Part shown: positions 16,099-23,302 of the stretch, piece by piece
Layout: every line of letters starts with the position of its first letter
Numbering within the stretch: position 1 is the stretch's first letter
Assembly (NCBI GenBank): GCA_002329325.1
Contig: DCTX01000005.1
Coordinates: 1-35,516, forward strand
Length of the DNA stretch: 35,516 bases
Direction of reading: 5' to 3'
DNA from: Anaerolineales bacterium UBA1429
GTDB lineage: Bacteria; Chloroflexota; Anaerolineae; UBA1429
Translations under genes and position numbers: made by a program
The notes under the pieces: model-generated
What the model was told of the DNA's origin: nothing
Databases searched by the model: none
Seen by the model: only the letters and a program-made list of their open reading frames with translations

Positions 16099-16169
16099 TC
16101 GCCCGTGGTCTGCCGCTGTCACCTCACGATGATACTCGCCCGGACACCGCTGTGGGTGCGCGCCAGGCA

Positions 16170-16198
16170 TTGACGCGCTGTAGCATGGTTTGTATGAT
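16170..16198 (+). promoter_or_regulatory. Sigma-A promoter of the mannonate-dehydratase-like gene
   Basis: TTGACG-17-TATGAT. Transcription would start near 16205, leaving a leader of about 150 bases before the ATG at 16359, long enough for post-transcriptional control, but no known riboswitch is visible. Confidence 0.7.
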
Positions 16199-16358
16199 GG
16201 CCGTTGGGCGACTCGGGAGTGCAGTTCGATCCGTGCGCTAGAGGGGCGCGCACCTGTGGCCCGCAGACGCGCACCGCGTGATCGAGCGACGCCGAGAGCC
16301 CGTTCCGTATGGGGGCCTATGCTCGTTCGCAGGATAGCAGCAAAGGAAGGGAGCACCG

Positions 16359-17195
16359 ATGAGACTCGCTATTCAAGCAGGATCGGTCGCCGACCGCACT
16401 CTGGAGGGATGCATCGCCTTTTGCCGGGCCATGGGGGTGGAGAACGTCGTCTTGACGGCTCCGACGGTGCCCGGCTTTCAGGAGACCGGCGTGCTGGATG
16501 CCAAGGCGCTCAAGGCGCAGATCGCCGCCGTCGAGGGGGCCGGCCTGAAGACCGGCGCACTGCAGTATCGCCCGCCGTTCTCCGTGGCCAGCCAGGCCGC
16601 AGCGGCCGACACCCTGGACAAGCTGACCCGGAACATGGATGCCCTGGCCGAGGCGGGGCTGGACACGCTGACCATGTTCCTGGGCGTGCTCAGGCCGGTG
16701 AGCCCGGCCGACGAGGAGCCGCTGTGGGGCGCCTATCTGGCCCTCTATGGGGAGATGATCGCGCGGGCGGAGGAGCGCGGGATCAAGATCGCCGCCCACT
16801 ACTGCGGGCATCGGGGCCGCACCGTGCCGGCGGGCTCGGAGGCGTACCGTCGCCTCTTTGAGGCGATCCCCAGCCCCAGCAACGGCCTCTGTTTCTGCGT
16901 GGGCAACGCCTGGAACTCGGAGGGGGGGCGCATCTACAACGTGCTGCGCGAGTTCGCGCCTCGCATCTACACCGTGCACATGCGCGGCACCAGGGTCATC
17001 TGGGGCGAGACGCCCTTCTGGTGGGATATCCCCGATGGCCCCGATATCCGCCAGATCTTTCAGATCCTAGGCGAGGTGGGCTATACGGGCATGATCTCGG
17101 CCGAGCACATGCCCGACATGCCTGAGCCGAATGGGCGCGATGTCGGCCTGGCCTGGGCCATGGGCTACATGCGGGCGATCGTGCGCTACCTGTAG
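16359..17195 (+). CDS. Mannonate-dehydratase-like TIM-barrel enzyme (sugar isomerase/epimerase superfamily)
   Basis: A 278-residue xylose-isomerase-like TIM barrel. Its C-terminal half resembles UxuA: H147 in AAHYCGHRG, the Cys segment NGLCFCVGN (C178/C180), H207 in IYTVHMRG, and GMISAEHMPDMP followed by GRDVGLAWAMGYMRAIV, close to UxuA's end. In UxuA, from memory, Mn is held by His, Cys, His and Asp; the last would here be Glu249 or Asp253, so the site is altered. It is much shorter than E. coli UxuA (about 390). The likely role is a dehydratase, isomerase or epimerase of a sugar acid in the cytoplasm. The gene stands alone between a promoter (16170) and a terminator (17271). A GGAAGGGAG site is about 7 bases before the ATG. 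Confidence 0.72.
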   Translation: MRLAIQAGSVADRTLEGCIAFCRAMGVENVVLTAPTVPGFQETGVLDAKALKAQIAAVEGAGLKTGALQYRPPFSVASQAAAADTLDKLTRNMDALAEAGLDTLTMFLGVLRPVSPADEEPLWGAYLALYGEMIARAEERGIKIAAHYCGHRGRTVPAGSEAYRRLFEAIPSPSNGLCFCVGNAWNSEGGRIYNVLREFAPRIYTVHMRGTRVIWGETPFWWDIPDGPDIRQIFQILGEVGYTGMISAEHMPDMPEPNGRDVGLAWAMGYMRAIVRYL

Positions 17196-17270
17196 CAGAG
17201 GCTCAGGCGGCCATGAGCCGCGGGCGATAGGAAGGATTGCGCCCTGCCCACTTGTGACCAGGGCGCGCGC

Positions 17271-17302
17271 GAGGCAGGGCCTGGCGATCCAGGCCCTGCC
17301 TC
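17271..17302. terminator. Hairpin between convergent genes
   Basis: GAGGCAGGGCCTGG, loop CGAT, CCAGGCCCTGCCTC, then TTCCTG: a 14-bp perfect stem between the convergent TIM-barrel and acyltransferase genes, probably serving both. Confidence 0.75.
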
Positions 17303-17334
17303 TTCCTGTGCCACTCATGCGGGGCGGCGGGCGG

Positions 17335-18495
17335 TCAGACGCCCGGCCCCGGCAGGTGCTCGGCGTGGCGCTCCCCGCCGGCCGCCTTTGCGGCGAGCAG
17401 GATTCGGCGGCCCAGCGCCACCAGCGCGTTGCTGCACAGATAGGTCAGCACCATCAGAGCCAGGTACTTGGCCACGGCCGGCATGGCCACCTTGAGGAGC
17501 AACGTGCCCAACACCCCGATCACGATCACGTGGATGATGTAGACCCCATACGAATTGCGCCCCAGGTAGCGCCAGACGGGCCCCGACCGATCCAGATACC
17601 ACCAGAACGAGGCAACCAGCAGGTACAGCATGATGATGGCGGAGGCGTGAAAGCTCAGCCACCAGACCAGCCGGAAGAGGGGCGTGACAGTGAACCCCGC
17701 GGCATACAGGACCGGGTAGACCCGCGCCATGATGTGCACGGTGATGGGAATCCAGGCCACCGAGCTCAGGACGGTGTAGAGGGTCCGGCTCTGGGGCCGG
17801 GCCGCAAAGGTCCGGCGGTGGTAGCAGAGCGCCCCTGCGAGGAAGGCCATCACGTAGAGCAAGAGCCGCTCGTTCTCGAAATCCAGCAGCGGCGTCAACG
17901 TCCAGCTCCGGAAGCCCAGCAGGCCGCCCGCGGCCATGCTGTAGGCGACGGCCAGCACAAAGGCCGCCAGCGCCAGGCCCCACAGGGGCAGCTTGATGCG
18001 CCCCCGGAGGCGGGATGCTAGCAGGTACAGGACGTTGAAGGCCATCACGACGGGCAGGAACCAGAGCCAGTTCTGGCTGTTGGGATTGGTGAGGTGAAAG
18101 TAGGTGCTCCAGGGCTCCTGCGGCAGGCCCCGCGAGAGCAAAAAGATCACCTTGTAGAGGGGGATCAGAGTCACCACGGCGATGGCCCAGGGGATCATCA
18201 GCCGGGCGAGCTTGACCGTGACGAACGCCCACGCCGTCTTGCTCTGGAGGGATGCCGGCGCGAGATAGCCCGAGATGAAAAAGAGGGTAGGTATCGCCAC
18301 GATGTCGAACAGGATGCCCACGATCCCCACCCAGGAGATCGTCGCGGGGTCATCGACGATCCAGAACCAACCCCACAGGCCGGCGGCCTCATACACGCCC
18401 CCCACGTGGTAGAGAACGATCATCAGGATCAGGATCGTGCGGAGATTGTCCATCCAGTGAATCCGCCCGCCCTGTGGGGATTGCCGGTCCGTCAT
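17335..18495 (-). CDS. Acyltransferase-3 family membrane protein (OpgC-like)
   Basis: A 386-residue integral membrane acyltransferase with about ten membrane segments. The family start motif is present: RIHWMDNLRTILILMIVLYHVGG, with the conserved His of the YH pair near residue 30. Next come IPTLFFISGYL, the Arg-containing KLARLMIPW loop and, near the end, WRYLGRNSYGVYIIHVIVIG, all hallmarks of acyltransferase 3. Members transfer acetyl or succinyl groups to surface glycans, glucans or antibiotics; the substrate here is unknown. AGAGGGAGG lies before the ATG at 18495. It is downstream of, but separated by a terminator from, the enolase-superfamily gene, so it is probably its own transcript. 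Confidence 0.88.
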   Translation of the reverse strand: MTDRQSPQGGRIHWMDNLRTILILMIVLYHVGGVYEAAGLWGWFWIVDDPATISWVGIVGILFDIVAIPTLFFISGYLAPASLQSKTAWAFVTVKLARLMIPWAIAVVTLIPLYKVIFLLSRGLPQEPWSTYFHLTNPNSQNWLWFLPVVMAFNVLYLLASRLRGRIKLPLWGLALAAFVLAVAYSMAAGGLLGFRSWTLTPLLDFENERLLLYVMAFLAGALCYHRRTFAARPQSRTLYTVLSSVAWIPITVHIMARVYPVLYAAGFTVTPLFRLVWWLSFHASAIIMLYLLVASFWWYLDRSGPVWRYLGRNSYGVYIIHVIVIGVLGTLLLKVAMPAVAKYLALMVLTYLCSNALVALGRRILLAAKAAGGERHAEHLPGPGV

Positions 18496-18575
18496 GGCTT
18501 GCCTCCCTCTTGCTGCTGCACAACACAGGCATATCGGCGAGCCTGACGCCAGCCCCGGCGGGCCGGGGACACAAA

Positions 18576-18608
18576 CCGCCCGGCGCGTTCCGACAACGCG
18601 CCGGGCGG
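18576..18608 (-). terminator. Terminator after the enolase-superfamily gene
   Basis: CCGCCCGGCGCGTT, loop, AACGCGCCGGGCGG: a 14-bp stem. Read on the minus strand it is followed by TTTGTGT. It lies between the stop at 18753 and the acyltransferase start. Confidence 0.75.
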
Positions 18609-18752
18609 CCGCGGCGCACTCCCCTAAGGCGATCCTGCCTCGCTCTATGCCCTGAGCTCTGCAGGCCAGGGCACACGGCCATCATACCCGATCCTCCGCG
18701 GAGGCGCCATGCCGGGCGGCCCGGCCCGCAATGCCCCGCGCTGGAGGGCGCA

Positions 18753-19919
18753 TCAGGCGACGCTGTACGCCTCGATCGCGCCGGGCTTGGGCTCCAGGCC
18801 CACGCCGGGCGTCTCCGGCATGGTGATCCAGCCGTCCACCGGCGCCGGGAAGGGCTGCATGAGGGCCTTGTAGATCTGCCAGAAGCGATAGTGGAACTCG
18901 ACGAACGAGCCGTTCGCCATGCCCGCCTGGAGGTGCATGTTGTGCAGAGGCCAGCCCCCGCCGTTGGCGATAGGCAGGTTGAAGGCCTGGGCCATGCCCG
19001 CCACCTTGGCGGCTTCGGTGTATCCACCTACGTAGGTGACGTTGGGCTGCAGGATGTCCACCGACCCGTTCAGCAAGAACTCGCGATGCCGATACCGGCT
19101 GCCCTCGTTCTGTCCCGCGGTGATGGGGATGGTGGTGGCGCGGCGCAGCTCGGCCAGCAGCAACGGATCGTTGCCGTACACCGGCTCCTCGAACCAGGTG
19201 ATGTTCAGGGGTTCGATGAGCTTGCAGAGGCGCAGCGCCTGGTGCTGGGGCAGGAGGTAGTTGGCGTCCACCATGATCTTGACGTCAGGGCCGACCGCCT
19301 CGCGCACGGCGGCCACACGGGCCGCATCCACCTCCGGCTCCGACGTCTGCCCCAGGAGGCTCTCAAACTGAGCCAGGCCGCCGCCGCGCACGCTGGCGCT
19401 GGCGCCCTCGCTCGAGCCCCGCACGCCCACAACCATCTTGAGCATGCGAAAGCCCTGCTGCACCCAGTAGGCGGCGGCCTTGGCCAGGCCCTCCTGGTCG
19501 TAGGAGGGCTCGCCAAAGGTGACATAGGCCGGCACCTGGCTGTGGGCGCCGCCCAACAGCCGCCAAACCGGCAGGCCGAACGCCTTGCCCTTGATGTCCC
19601 AGAGGGCGATGTCGATGGCGCTTAGCCCCTGGCTCCAGACGCCCGTCTGGTAGCGGTTGTTGTAGGTGCGCAGCATCCGGTAGCCGATGCGCTCGTGCAG
19701 GAGGGGATCCTCGCCCAGCAAGAGCTCCCGCGCCTGGTTGTTGACGAACTCGACGATGGACTGGAATTGGGGCTCGCCCGTCATGCCATAGCCGACCAGG
19801 CCTGTGTCGGTCTCGATCTGTACGATGACGGCCCGGGCCCGAAGGGGGCCACTGAGGAAGGGTGGCGGCTCAATCGGGATGCCCGGTAGGTAGGTTGCCT
19901 GGACGCGCGAGATCTTCAT
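18753..19919 (-). CDS. Mandelate racemase/muconate lactonizing enzyme family protein (sugar-acid dehydratase-like)
   Basis: An enolase-superfamily member of 388 residues: an N-terminal capping domain (MKISRVQATYLPG to about residue 125) and a beta-barrel with metal ligands D218 (IMVDAN), E244/E245 (WFEEPV) and E272 (AGQNEG). The VDILQPNVTYVGG segment and H326/H329 in GGWPLHNMHL fit the acid/base side of the mandelate racemase subgroup. K161 begins what is normally a KxK motif, but the second Lys is Val163, and a Gly/Ser-rich insertion follows (about 166-198). Reaction and substrate are undetermined; dehydration or epimerisation of a sugar acid is likely. The ATG at 19919 has AAAGGAG 5 bases upstream. 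It follows lacI by 100 bp on the same strand and may be its target. Confidence 0.85.
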   Translation of the reverse strand: MKISRVQATYLPGIPIEPPPFLSGPLRARAVIVQIETDTGLVGYGMTGEPQFQSIVEFVNNQARELLLGEDPLLHERIGYRMLRTYNNRYQTGVWSQGLSAIDIALWDIKGKAFGLPVWRLLGGAHSQVPAYVTFGEPSYDQEGLAKAAAYWVQQGFRMLKMVVGVRGSSEGASASVRGGGLAQFESLLGQTSEPEVDAARVAAVREAVGPDVKIMVDANYLLPQHQALRLCKLIEPLNITWFEEPVYGNDPLLLAELRRATTIPITAGQNEGSRYRHREFLLNGSVDILQPNVTYVGGYTEAAKVAGMAQAFNLPIANGGGWPLHNMHLQAGMANGSFVEFHYRFWQIYKALMQPFPAPVDGWITMPETPGVGLEPKPGAIEAYSVA

Positions 19920-20019
19920 GCGGCTCCTTTGTGTCGAGCTGGGTAGGGTAGGGACGGGCACGATCTTGGCGGCATCGAGGGCGGCGCCCACTGGCGGCGC
20001 CTCTCGTCCGTGTTGTGGT

Positions 20020-21021
20020 TCAGCATGATCCCCGTATGATGAGGCTTGTGGGCAGGCTCCTGTGCCGCGCCTTGCCCGTGTAGCGGCCCTCCAGGCGCTC
20101 CAGGAGCATCTCGGTGGCGACTTGGCCCAGCTCGTACGTCGGCTGCACCACCCGGCTGACGGGCGGCACCAGCAGATCCGCCCAGCGGCTCTCGTCAAAG
20201 CCGATGAAGGCCATGTCGTGGGGGATGCGCAGGCCGCGCTGCTTGACAGCCGTGCTAAAGCCTAGGGTCATGAGGCCGTTCGCCACCAGCACAGCGTCGG
20301 GTCGGTCGGCCATGTCGAGCATCTGACAGCCCAGCGCATAGCCGCTGGCCTCGGTATAGTCGCCCTGGAGGCAGAGGCTGTCATCCTTGGGCAGGTTCAG
20401 GTCGGCCAGGGCCTGGCGGTACCCCTGCAGCTTGTCGGCGGCGGTGGAGACCCCGTCGGGGCCGCCGATCATGCCGATGCGTCGGTAGCCGCGGCCGACG
20501 AGGTAGGCCACCGCCGCATGGGCGCCGCCCTTGGTGTCCACCGTCACGCTGTCCAGGGAGACGCCCTCCAGCCGGCGGTCGATCAACACCACGGGCATGC
20601 CGCTGTCGATGAGCGGGCTGACATCGCTGGCCTGAGAATCGGCCACGGATACCAGCACGCCATCGGCCATCCGGTCGCGCAGGACCTGCATGTAGCGCTG
20701 CTCCTTGGCCAGGTCCTGGTCCGAGCTGCAAGCGGTGATCACATAGCCGGAGGCCAGGGCCACATCCTCCACGGCGCGGACGATATCCGTAAAGTGCGGG
20801 TTTGATATGTTGGGGATGACGACGCCCAGCACAAAGCTCCGGTGCATGCGCAGGCTCTGGGCCACGATGTTGGGGAAATAGCCGAGCTTCTCCACCGAGG
20901 CCATGACGCGGGCACGCAGGGCGTCGCTTACGCGCTGGGTCCCGTTCAGCACCCGCGAGACGGTGGCTACCGAGACCTGCGCATCCTGGGCGACGTCCTG
21001 CATCTTGACTCTCGAGTGCAC
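20020..21021 (-). CDS. LacI family transcriptional regulator
   Basis: A 333-residue repressor-type regulator: the N-terminal helix-turn-helix with hinge (VKMQDVAQDAQVSVATVSRVLNGTQRVSDALRARV, then LGYFPNIVAQSLR) and a periplasmic-binding-like effector domain (VLGVVIPNISNPHFTDIVRAVED, VVLIDRR, RIGMIGGP, DAVLVANGLMTLG, FIGFDESRWADLLVPPVSRVVQP). The effector is probably a sugar or sugar acid. I chose GTG 21021, which gives the usual few residues before the helix-turn-helix and has an AGGGGGTGG site; ATG 21003 would start directly at MQDVAQ. A consensus promoter and a 22-bp palindrome lie just upstream, suggesting autoregulation. It is divergent from phnD and upstream of the enolase-superfamily gene. 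Confidence 0.93.
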   Translation of the reverse strand: MHSRVKMQDVAQDAQVSVATVSRVLNGTQRVSDALRARVMASVEKLGYFPNIVAQSLRMHRSFVLGVVIPNISNPHFTDIVRAVEDVALASGYVITACSSDQDLAKEQRYMQVLRDRMADGVLVSVADSQASDVSPLIDSGMPVVLIDRRLEGVSLDSVTVDTKGGAHAAVAYLVGRGYRRIGMIGGPDGVSTAADKLQGYRQALADLNLPKDDSLCLQGDYTEASGYALGCQMLDMADRPDAVLVANGLMTLGFSTAVKQRGLRIPHDMAFIGFDESRWADLLVPPVSRVVQPTYELGQVATEMLLERLEGRYTGKARHRSLPTSLIIRGSC

Positions 21022-21101
21022 GAGCCACCCCCTGAGCAGCTGCTTTGCTGCGGCAAGAGCACTCAACCAACTGGGCGAACGGTGCGCGAGGGGCGAGCGT
21101 C

Positions 21102-21123
21102 CGCCTGAAATCGTCTTCAGGCG
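21102..21123. promoter_or_regulatory. Putative LacI-family operator (perfect 22-bp palindrome)
   Basis: Arms CGCCTGAA and TTCAGGCG are perfect and separated by ATCGTC, so the dyad centre is a CG step, the usual mark of LacI-family operators. It begins 1 base downstream of the lacI -10 box and covers the predicted start point near 21118, an ideal place for repression by the adjacent regulator. Confidence 0.72.
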
Positions 21124-21124
21124 A

Positions 21125-21153
21125 ATTGTAGCGGGCGGATGCGCGGATGTCAA
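21125..21153 (-). promoter_or_regulatory. Sigma-A promoter of lacI
   Basis: TTGACA-17-TACAAT on the minus strand, a near-perfect match. It is overlapped downstream by the palindrome at 21102-21123. The leader to GTG 21021 is about 97 bases. Confidence 0.8.
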
Positions 21154-21269
21154 GCGTCTCTCGCAGCGGCGGCGGCCCACGCGGCGCGCCATCGCCGGGA
21201 TCTCCCGCGGCGCTGCGCCTCGACGCCAACGACGGCTCGCATCGGGGCCGACACTTGGGCTCAAAGACC

Positions 21270-21298
21270 TTTACAAATGCCGCGGGACGCGTTATCAT
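21270..21298 (+). promoter_or_regulatory. Sigma-A promoter of the phnDCE transporter
   Basis: TTTACA-17-TATCAT on the plus strand; start predicted near 21305, leader of about 105 bases to GTG 21410. I see neither a Pho box nor a second copy of the lacI palindrome near it. Confidence 0.65.
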
Positions 21299-21409
21299 GT
21301 GCTCAGGTCGGGCGCAGAGCCCGTGGGCAGGGCGGGCCCGATCGCGTAGCGAGGGCTGGGCATCAGCCACATTGGGGCAAGCTGCCCCCACAGTAAGGAG
21401 GAGTGTCCT

Positions 21410-22429
21410 GTGAGGAAGAGAATGTTCTTGGGGTTGCTCGCGTTGGTGCTGGTGGCCACCTCCGTGTTGGCCATTGGCTGCAAGCAGGAGGTCGAAGTCG
21501 GCACGGAGGCTCACCCGGTTCAGCTCTACTTTGTACCCTCGGTTGAGGTGTCGGTGATCGTCGAGAGCGGCGAGGCTATCGCCGACTTCCTCGAGGCACA
21601 GACCGGCTACAAGTTCGAGGTCAAGGTGCCGACCACCTATGCGGCGGTGGTGGAGGAGATGGGTGCCGCCGAGGGCGACGCCATGGCGTTCATCCCTGCC
21701 ATGGGCTATGTCCTCGCTTCCGATGCCTATGGCGCCGAGGTGGCGCTGGCCACCGTGCGCTACGGTTGGGGCTTTTACTGGGCGCAGTATGTCGTCGGGT
21801 GCGACAGCGGCATCACGTCGCTGGAGGATCTCGAGGGCAAGAGCTGGGCCTTCCCTGACACCAGCTCGACCTCCGGCTACCTTGTGCCGGCCTCCTACTT
21901 TGCCAAGGTCGGCATCGAGCCGGGAGAGCGTGTCGTTGCCGGCGGTCACCCGCAAGCCGTGACGGCCGTGTATGAGGGCCAGGCCGATTTCGCCACCACC
22001 TTCTTCAGCCCGCCGGGCGACGAGGGTGACTGGGACATCGGCGATCCGCCGCAGCCTGCGGGCGCCGTCGAGGTCCGTGAAGAGGACGGAAGCGTGCGCG
22101 CTTACGCGGGTGGGCTACGGCTTCGCGATGCTCGCACCAGCATCCTGGGCACCTACCAGGACGTGATGGACAAGGTCTGCATCCTGGCGATCTCTGACCC
22201 CATCCCCAACGATACGGTCAGCTTCTCCAAGGGCTTCCCCGCGGATGCCCGCGAGAAGATCGCCCAGGCGCTGATTGACTACGCCGCGACCGAGGAAGGC
22301 CAGGCCGTGCTGGCCAACGACGAGTTCTACGACATCACGGGCTTCACCCGGGTGGAGGACTCGAACTTTGACCCGATCCGCGACATGATCGAAGGTTTGG
22401 GCCTCAAGGAGGAGGACATCCTCGAGTAG
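21410..22429 (+). CDS. phnD: PhnD-type phosphonate/phosphite ABC transporter substrate-binding lipoprotein
   Basis: A 339-residue lipoprotein: a signal peptide (MRKRMFLGLLALVLVATSV) ends in a lipobox LAIGC with the lipidated Cys at about residue 24. The mature part is of the PhnD/COG3221 type: VQLYFVPSVEVSVIVESGEAIADFLEAQTGYKFEVKVPTTYAAVVEEM, then AFIPAMGYVLA, GITSLEDLEGKSWAFPDTSSTSGYLVPASYF and AVYEGQADFATTFFSPPGD. Family members bind phosphonates, phosphite, hypophosphite or phosphate outside the membrane. The start is GTG 21410 with AAGGAGGAG 6 bases before it. It leads a phnD-phnC-phnE unit. No phosphonate-degrading enzyme is in the window, so the ligand cannot be assigned; a sugar-linked compound is possible given the neighbours. 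Confidence 0.88.
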   Translation: MRKRMFLGLLALVLVATSVLAIGCKQEVEVGTEAHPVQLYFVPSVEVSVIVESGEAIADFLEAQTGYKFEVKVPTTYAAVVEEMGAAEGDAMAFIPAMGYVLASDAYGAEVALATVRYGWGFYWAQYVVGCDSGITSLEDLEGKSWAFPDTSSTSGYLVPASYFAKVGIEPGERVVAGGHPQAVTAVYEGQADFATTFFSPPGDEGDWDIGDPPQPAGAVEVREEDGSVRAYAGGLRLRDARTSILGTYQDVMDKVCILAISDPIPNDTVSFSKGFPADAREKIAQALIDYAATEEGQAVLANDEFYDITGFTRVEDSNFDPIRDMIEGLGLKEEDILE

Positions 22430-22453
22430 GTCCGGGCTGATTCGCTACTTCTC

Positions 22454-22503
22454 AAGGGGGGGGCGCAGCCTGTCGGAGCCGACCGGCTGAGCTCCCCTTT
22501 TTC
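22454..22503 (+). terminator. Intercistronic hairpin with T-run (attenuator) between phnD and phnC
   Basis: AAGGGG pairs with CCCCTT, with inner CAGCC/GGCTG and a small GTCG/CGAC hairpin, then a T-run. Such a partial terminator would make the binding protein more abundant than the ATPase and permease. Confidence 0.65.
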
Positions 22504-22535
22504 CAGCCTACCGGGGCGCCCATGAGGAGAGAGCC

Positions 22536-23294
22536 GTGCTCGAGATCAGACATCTCACCAAAGTCTACGAAGGGGGTGTGCGCGCCCTTCAGGATGTGAA
22601 CCTGACGGTCCGCGAAGGCGAGTTCCTGGTTATCATCGGCCTGAGCGGATCGGGCAAGTCCACACTGATGCGCTGCATCAACCGGCTGGTGGAGCCGACG
22701 GAAGGGCAGGTGCTCTACCGCGGCATGGATGTGACGGCGGCAACGCCCGAGGAGCTGCGCCTGATCCGCCGGCGCATCGCCATGGTCTTTCAGCACTTTA
22801 ACCTGGTGCGGCGGTCGACGGTGCTCACCAACGTCCTCTCCGGTCGCTTGGGGTACGTCAACCCCTGGAAGAGCCTGGTGCACCAGTTTCCGCCGGAGGA
22901 AGTGGCCCGGGCGATGCAGAACCTGGGGCGGGTGGGCATCGCGGAAAAGGCCCATGCCCGGGCCGACGAGCTCAGCGGCGGGCAGCAGCAGCGCGTGGGC
23001 ATCGCCCGCGCCCTGATGCAGGAGCCCGAGATGATTCTCGCCGACGAGCCGGTCTCGGCGCTGGACCCCGCCACCTCCCACAGCGTGCTGCGCTATCTGG
23101 AGGAGATCAACCGGGAGGACGGCACCACCGTGCTGTGCAACCTGCACTTTCTTGACCTGGCGCGCCGCTATGGCACGCGGATCATCGCCCTCAAGGAGGG
23201 GCGCCTGATCTTTGACGGCAAACCCAGCGACATCGACCGCGCACGTTTCCGCGAGATCTATGGCGAAGAAGCTGAAGAAGTCGGCGTGTCGTAG
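22536..23294 (+). CDS. phnC: PhnC-type ABC transporter ATP-binding protein
   Basis: A 252-residue ATPase that powers uptake with PhnD and PhnE. Walker A is GLSGSGKST (about residues 33-41), Q-loop VFQHFNLV, signature LSGGQQQRVGIARAL, Walker B MILADEPVSALDP, and switch His in LCNLHFLDLA. LVRRSTVLTNVLSGRLG is the typical PhnC stretch after the Q-loop. The length is normal. It starts at GTG 22536 with GAGGAGA upstream, and ends 8 bp before phnE. All catalytic motifs are intact. Confidence 0.95.
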   Translation: MLEIRHLTKVYEGGVRALQDVNLTVREGEFLVIIGLSGSGKSTLMRCINRLVEPTEGQVLYRGMDVTAATPEELRLIRRRIAMVFQHFNLVRRSTVLTNVLSGRLGYVNPWKSLVHQFPPEEVARAMQNLGRVGIAEKAHARADELSGGQQQRVGIARALMQEPEMILADEPVSALDPATSHSVLRYLEEINREDGTTVLCNLHFLDLARRYGTRIIALKEGRLIFDGKPSDIDRARFREIYGEEAEEVGVS

Positions 23295-23302
23295 GAGGGG
23301 AG

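Larger units (their letters stand above)
15916..16358 (+). other. 443-bp intergenic region with hairpin and promoter
   Basis: No gene can be supported. It holds a terminator-like hairpin at 16072-16098 and a consensus-like promoter at 16170-16198. The remaining sequence shows no repeat or RNA that I recognise. Given its length, a small RNA or long leader for the downstream gene is possible. Confidence 0.6.

Noticed and set aside
21270..21409. Pho box upstream of phnD
   Set aside because: I looked for direct repeats of the usual Pho-box kind near the promoter and saw none, so phosphate control is not claimed.
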